Assembly (NCBI GenBank): GCA_021521415.1
Contig: JAIQDT010000229.1
Coordinates: 992,001-1,056,000 of the forward strand
Length of the DNA: 64,000 nt
From: Bidens hawaiensis
Lineage: Eukaryota > Streptophyta > Magnoliopsida > Asterales > Asteraceae
Direction: 5' to 3'
Below, piece by piece: positions 59,288-64,000 of the stretch (the first letter of the stretch is position 1; each line of letters opens with the position of its first letter). The position numbers were made by a program, and so were the translations under genes. The notes beneath the pieces were generated by a model. It worked only from the letters and a program-made list of their open reading frames with translations. It was not told the DNA's origin and made no database searches.

Positions 59288-61505
59288 TGTCACACCCGGC
59301 CCTGAGCGGCGGAAACAGCCGGGCGCGCGCGAGTGGGGATTGATAATTAAGCACGGGCCATTGCAAACATTCAAAGATTTTCATTGCGCGTGAATTGTTT
59401 AATACAATACATTACATTGTTTAAAAATTACATAAAAACATCCAAGTATAAAACTGTTGAAGATTTCCAAGCCATATCCCCTTGCGCGGCGGGAACAACC
59501 ACGCGCATCGAAGGGATAGAACTAAAATCTTCCAAAAAGCTAGTTTAGATGTTCAGCGTGAGGTGCTCTAAGTGTGACTCCATGCGCTACCTAATTATCT
59601 CCTGAAAGACACGTAAAAACATTTGAATCAGTATAAACTGAGTGAGTTCACAAGTTTTAGTAACTTGATAGATCGTATTGCATCATAATCATTCTGAAAC
59701 ATAATTCTGGTAGCATCATTAAAACACATGCTTGGTAAAACATAGTTCTATCAACATATTCTGATAAAATCGTTCCGCGGTTTACGCGCGAACATTTCTG
59801 GGAACTGTGCTCGTCTGTGTAAGTGGCACTGCCACTACGAGCGAAACAAGTAATACTGTCCCGCGGGTTACGCGCGGACACTTCTGAAAAATCGTGCTCG
59901 TCTGTGTAAGTGGCGCTGCCACTACGAGCGAATAATACCGTCCCGCGGGTTACGCGCTGACGTTGTGCCGGAAAACAAGGCGCTCGTCCATGCAAAGAGG
60001 CGCGACCCCTACGAGCGGGCTCAAACCCATAGTACTGCCCCATGACCATACTAGGCACTCGTCCATGCAAAGAGGTGCGACCCCTACGAGTGGGTGGATC
60101 AAACCAGCAGTCCCTACCCTTAGAGTTCCAATGGTAAAGTGATCACTTACTCGAGTTCTAGCGCACAAACATCGAAAACCTTAGATAACCGTTCGCATTG
60201 CTCATCATGAAATATAATTTAAACACATAATCGCTTGCATAGCTTGTAAGTATACCATGATAAAACATTATTTAGGTACGTGTCCCTCGCCCCGAAAACA
60301 GTTTAAAATAGTGAAAATAGTGAAAATAGGGGCTGTGAGACTCACCTGTGGTTCTTGTTAAGGGATTAATCGAGATTCGGGTTTTCTTGGTGTTGGCCTC
60401 GGAATCGAAGGTCTAGAATACGATTAAATAACAAGAAGTATATGTATTAAGATCAATAAACGGGAGAACATAAGGGTTGGAAAGTAGATCTCAGGGTTAT
60501 ATTCTCGGCTTACCTAGTAACAGGATCGGAAATGAAAACAACGGATGCTTGGGAGAGGATTAGTGCAAGTTTGTAGTTCTTTGAAGTGTGTTTTGGGTGA
60601 TAATTTAGGTTACAAATTTATAGGCAAACTCAAGGGAACACAATCCCTTGCTTTAGGGGATTGAAATCTTTTCATATCTAAATGTAATGATGATAAAGTA
60701 TGGAAGTTATTATTATTTACTTAAGAGTGGAGTGGTGGATAAAAGATTTTGATTTGATTTGGACAGAACATGCAGGTCTGGGGTTGGTGAGAATAGGGTG
60801 GCTGACAGTTGACTTTTCATGTTACAGTGTGCTTTTTCAGGTACTTTTGTCAGTGTACAGTAAAAAGTGGAAAATCTCTGAAACACGCTACTGTTTCCTT
60901 TTGGGCGGGAGTAATCTCCTTATGTCTGGAGAATAGACTAAGTGTTCTGCGCGTAATACTTTGTGCGCATAGCTTTCTGCGTGAAGGACATTTCTTTGCT
61001 GCGGGTAGGTGCGTAACCTTCTCGCAGTTAGGGACATTGAGTTTCATTTGCAGATTCTCCAGGGGGTCTTGGTATTTCAACATAGTGATCAGTCATGTTG
61101 AAGTCAATTCCATCTTGGAGCTTCAGACAAACTAGCTCTCAATGTTCCCGCCATGCGGGGAGGTTAGTTCCCTTCCGCACGCGCATAAACGATTTAGGAT
61201 GCACCCGCCTTAGCATCATGCGGGATGGTCAACCCATAGATAACATAACGTTAAGTTACATGAAAACATAAAGCCAAAATATTCACGCATGGCGCATATA
61301 ACACATGCTCACGCTGGTTCTTAACATGGTGCGCTCGCGCAGGTTGCATGTAACAACTGCACGCGCTGACTAACATGGCGCGCTCGCGCAGGGCGCACAT
61401 AACAAATGCACGCGCTGACTAATATGGCGCGCTTAATATTCACAATCACCTAATTATTAGGTTGATTACTTAGTTTAAGGGGTTGGGAATTTACCGGGTG
61501 TCACA
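59288..61505 (-). repeat. 5' LTR of the gypsy element (2218 bp)
   Basis: Same length as the 3' LTR and offset by exactly 6919 bp. It should contain the promoter of the element. It shares the internal tandem units of the other LTR. Apparent short frames in it are mirrored in the 3' LTR and are not genes. Confidence 0.97.
60615..60622 (-). promoter_or_regulatory. TATA box in the gypsy 5' LTR
   Basis: CCTATAAATTTG on the minus strand. A start of transcription some 30 bp further (about 60585) would fit. The identical motif in the 3' LTR is at 53696-53703. Confidence 0.5.
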
Positions 61506-61510
61506 CAGAT

Positions 61511-62064
61511 GGACTATCTTAAGCTAGCATTATCACATTGTATGATAAAGTTGAAGAGATTCAAACAGAGATCCAACAGCTGATGCTGGATCCATCGCTT
61601 GAGAAAAGCAGTTGGACGAGGCTAGTTTGAGAAACGTTCAAAAAGTTGTGGTTGAACCATTTAAACAAGGCCTCCCTTCCTTGATGTTTGTCCTCCCATG
61701 TCGCTTATGAAAGACTCGAATCCGCCATCGAATGGCTTAGCATCAAAGAGCAAGGGTTCGTCTCCCATCATAAGCCGGGTGCAATCACTATTTAGGTACC
61801 TAATACTATTGATAGTCCTCCTTGATTGACCCTGCATGCACTAAGCGTTTAAATAGACATGGGTTCCCGGGATACTTTTGTCCCGGGAAGGTCAACCGTA
61901 AACCGACCGAACTTAATTTTATTTCCTGGAAACCATTTATTTCTTGTTGGAGCCTCACTTGATGAAAAACAGTCCTTAGGAATCCAAGCAAAAACTTTTT
62001 CCTTGGTTTTGGCAATTTTGGACTTTTCTTTTCTTGATTTTGAAACTATTTTTGGTGAATCCTC
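61511..62064 (-). pseudogene. Copia gag-pol remnant between the gypsy and SINE insertions
   Basis: 62064-61849 continues the gag frame from the other side of the SINE (YEDSPKIVSKSRKEKSKIAK, then KVFAWIPKDC and NKWFPGNK), basic sequence typical of the gag-protease junction. 61511-61848 is hard to read and has stops; it probably spans the deletion that removed most of pol. Non-functional. Confidence 0.6.
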
Positions 62065-62076
62065 ATACTTTGCAGT

Positions 62077-62433
62077 GCGCGCATATAATGTATATATGTG
62101 TGAACCCTCGGGTGGGCAAAAGTAAAATTGCACTAATTTTGACGTTATTTTACTAATCTCGTGAAAATAACGTTAAAAGTGGCGGAAGGTTAATCAGGCA
62201 TCATGTGGTGGCGTTGATAGCCGAAAGACAAGGGCACATGCACCGATCAGCCGGTGTCCCGATGATTGAGTGCTATGTGCCTTATGTCCAAGGCTTGATG
62301 CAAAACTACTATCGAGCCGGGGGTCTCACCGGAAGCAGCCTCTCTATCCCTATGGGATAGAGGTAAGGCTGTCTACATCTTACCCTCCTCAGACCCTACC
62401 ATAGCATTGCTATTGGTGGGATATACTGAGTAC

Positions 62434-62470
<37 letters not shown>
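62077..62470 (+). mobile_element. SINE inserted in the copia gag
   Basis: The 394-bp copy is bounded by ATACTTTGCAGT (62065-62076) and ATACTTTACAGT (62471-62482), a 12-bp target duplication with one mismatch. It ends in about eleven ATG/GAT triplets (from 62434) in place of poly(A). The body matches the SINE at 10485, and the conserved 3' domain (GGGGGTCTCACCGGAAGCAG, TACCCTCCTCAGACCCTACC) is of the widespread plant SINE type. The triplet tail is what makes a run of His codons in the opposite strand frame. Confidence 0.88.
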
Positions 62471-62472
<2 letters not shown>

Positions 62473-62482
62473 ACTTTACAGT

Positions 62483-63997
62483 CTTAGGATCCTTTTTGAT
62501 TTTATCATTCTTAGTTTTCCAAAAAGGTTTCTTTTTGTGTTTTACTTTATTAACCTTGGATCTCACATCCATTTCACTGAGTTCACTATCAGCTTGATCA
62601 GTCCTTGAATCAGGGCTACTAAAAGCTCCTTTTGGGGACTGACTAAGCCGCCTTTGAATATCAAGTTGTTGCTTGAACCAGTGCTTGCAATGTCTTGCAA
62701 GGTGAGAAGAGTGACCACACACAAAACAACACTTTCTCCTAGGAGTGCCATAGAACTCATCTGAACTATAATGTGGTTGGTGTGGTGGGAAAGGTGATCC
62801 TTGGAAAGGAACATGATTATAAAACGCATTTGTGTAATATGGATCAACAAAATTTTGTTGATAATGACCATAGTAGTTGTTATCATAGAAGTTGTATGGC
62901 TGAGGATTTCTTAATTGATTGGTTGTTTGAGAAAATGATCGTTTATTTGGTGGAACATATTTACTTGAAGTACTTGTCTTTCCATTTTCAAAAACTTTGC
63001 TTTTACTTAAATTATCCTCAGTCTCACAACTTGATGATGAACAACTTGATATGTTCACCTCAATAGGCCTACTTTCGTTGACACATTTTTCAACAAAAGT
63101 GTCATCACAAACGGTTTCACAATCACAACTCGTGTCCGTTTCCACCGACCCACTTTCTTCTACACAACCAGCTTCAAAAGATACATTGATGTCAGATTTA
63201 TCAGATGATGGGACTGGAGCAGTAGTTTGCGACATCGCAGGAACAAATTTCACTGGTTTTGGTATTCTACCAACCCTATATGCTATTTCTTCCTCGGGAG
63301 AAGTATTATAGCTAAAGTGTGGCATTCTAGTATAATTATCATTCATCGGTGGAGGTAAGATCATCCAATTTTTCAGATGATGCTTCAAATCTTTCAACTT
63401 GTTTTTCTTTTTCCCTTTTATCAGAAGCATCAAGTTTTAATTTTTCAATTTCATTTTTTAATTCATTAATTATGTTTTTATAATATATAACATCGTGTTC
63501 TTTTTGAAAAATTTTAAGTTTAAGATTTGCCACATCATTACGATGAGTATCAATCTTCTCAACGTAAATCTTGTCAGCCTTTACATATTCAGCATTTAAT
63601 TGTCGAAGTTTTGCATTTTCTTTCAAATCTTCATTTTGATGATATCTATAATATGTGACCTTGTTGATGCATGCTTCAAACAGAGATTGTGATTTACCTC
63701 ATCGCAAGGTGATGTGTCGGGAATGATGGGACATGCATGACTGCTTTCACCTACAGTACTTGTCCCAACTTTATTACTTGACCCAACTTTATTTTCTTTG
63801 GACTGATTGTTTATTTGGAGCTTATCTTCCATTATTTCAAAAGACTTGAGGGTAGAAGGCAACTCTGAAAGTGTCATGGTATGCATGTTTGTGGTTCTCT
63901 TGACAGTAACCACATTGATGCTCCATGTATAAGGTAGTGAATTCAACAGCTTCATGTTGATATCAAACAAACCATTGATGATTCCGACACTTCTCAT
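62483..63997 (-). pseudogene. Copia gag (Sirevirus-like), frameshifted, running off the right edge
   Basis: Three overlapping frames read one gag. 63997-63623 has LLNSLPYTWSINVVTVKRTT and LSELPSTLKSFEIMEDKLQ, the UBN2-type gag core. 63626-63339 is a charged coiled coil (INELKNEIEKLKLDASDKRE). 63433-62483 holds a Ser/Tyr/Pro-rich part and a CCHC knuckle (CFVCGHSSHLARHC). Frameshifts near 63625 and 63390-63430 break it. The N-terminus is outside the window. The last codons before 62483 continue beyond the SINE. Confidence 0.8.
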
Positions 63998-64000
63998 TTT

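Larger units (their letters stand above)
52369..61505 (-). mobile_element. Complete, recent Ty3/gypsy chromovirus (9137 bp)
   Basis: Two 2218-bp LTRs bracket one long Gag-Pol frame. The 5-bp target duplication CAGAT is exact (52364-52368 and 61506-61510). A tRNA primer site follows the 5' LTR and a purine tract precedes the 3' LTR. All parts needed for movement are present on the minus strand. Base composition is GC-richer than the surroundings. The lineage is a plant chromovirus, most likely Tekay-like from the long LTRs and C-terminal chromodomain. Confidence 0.97.
49961..64000 (-). mobile_element. Degenerate Sirevirus-like Ty1/copia element, host of two later insertions
   Basis: Minus-strand order: gag (from beyond 64000 to 62483, continuing 62064-61849), the last codons of pol (52363-52272), polypurine tracts and the 3' LTR (50323-49961). 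Most of pol is gone, because only about 340 bp (61511-61850) separates the gag remnant from the pol end. A SINE and a complete gypsy element sit inside it. Repeated polypurine tracts and a long coiled-coil gag fit the Sirevirus branch; that assignment is inference. The 5' LTR would be right of the window. Confidence 0.75.

Noticed and set aside
52369..61505. Idea that the near-identical LTRs are an assembly duplication
   Set aside because: The flanking CAGAT duplication, inverted TG...CA ends, primer site and purine tract are exactly those of a real insertion, and two substitutions separate the copies.
62396..62480. Polyhistidine C-terminus of the copia gag frame
   Set aside because: The His codons are the complement of the ATG-triplet tail of the inserted SINE, not part of gag.

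Overview
The window looks like repeat-rich nuclear DNA of a flowering plant, probably a eudicot and plausibly an Asteraceae. The evidence is plant-type spliced genes, plant LTR retrotransposons (a chromodomain Ty3/gypsy and Sirevirus-like and other Ty1/copia), Helitrons, hAT and CACTA transposons, and a nuclear copy of plastid accD. Nothing bacterial is seen. Most of the 64 kb is transposon sequence or AT-rich DNA in which I recognise nothing.

Left part (1-25.7 kb). The window opens in the tail of a long LTR (1-2403), beside a fold-back element. The one plausible intact host gene is at 4730-7684 (+). It encodes a small basic protein of about 206 residues with a KEN box, has two M-phase (MSA-type) promoter motifs just upstream, and its large intron holds a decayed tandem array and a duplicated in-phase exon. 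Then come a minisatellite, four hAT-type non-autonomous elements with 8-bp target duplications (10308, 11904, 13228, 19050), a SINE inside one of them, a broken mechanosensitive-channel fragment, and a 5'-truncated copia element with its 3' LTR (16551-18676). At 21303-25237 (-) lies an almost complete B2-type cyclin gene. Its exons are recognisable, but it carries a frameshift in the destruction box, a lost splice donor and two internal tandem duplications. Four exact or near-exact tandem duplications (99, 252, 178 and 177 bp) fall within 4.5 kb here.

Middle part (25.7-49.9 kb). Two more hAT elements have perfect 8-bp duplications (25887-26875 and 30318-31532), the second splitting an open frame. 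Three Helitrons with TC...CTAG ends follow (32434-34973 minus, 35877-36827 plus, 37213-38476 plus), two with remnants of Helitron protein. A CACTA-like element of about 8.5 kb (36887-45396) carries one of these Helitrons, a GGT/CCA repeat pair, a tRNA-derived SINE and about 1.37 kb of plastid DNA (rbcL-accD spacer plus the 5' part of accD). Two MITEs sit in TA tracts just beyond it, and another hAT MITE lies at 48538-48882.

Right part (49.96-64 kb). This is one nest. A degenerate Sirevirus-like copia element on the minus strand (3' LTR 49961-50323, gag running off the right edge) was entered by a SINE (62077-62470, 12-bp duplication) and by a complete Ty3/gypsy chromovirus (52369-61505). The gypsy element has 2218-bp LTRs with only two differences seen, a CAGAT target duplication, a methionine-initiator-tRNA primer site, a polypurine tract and one uninterrupted 1480-residue Gag-Pol. 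It is recent and may still be mobile.
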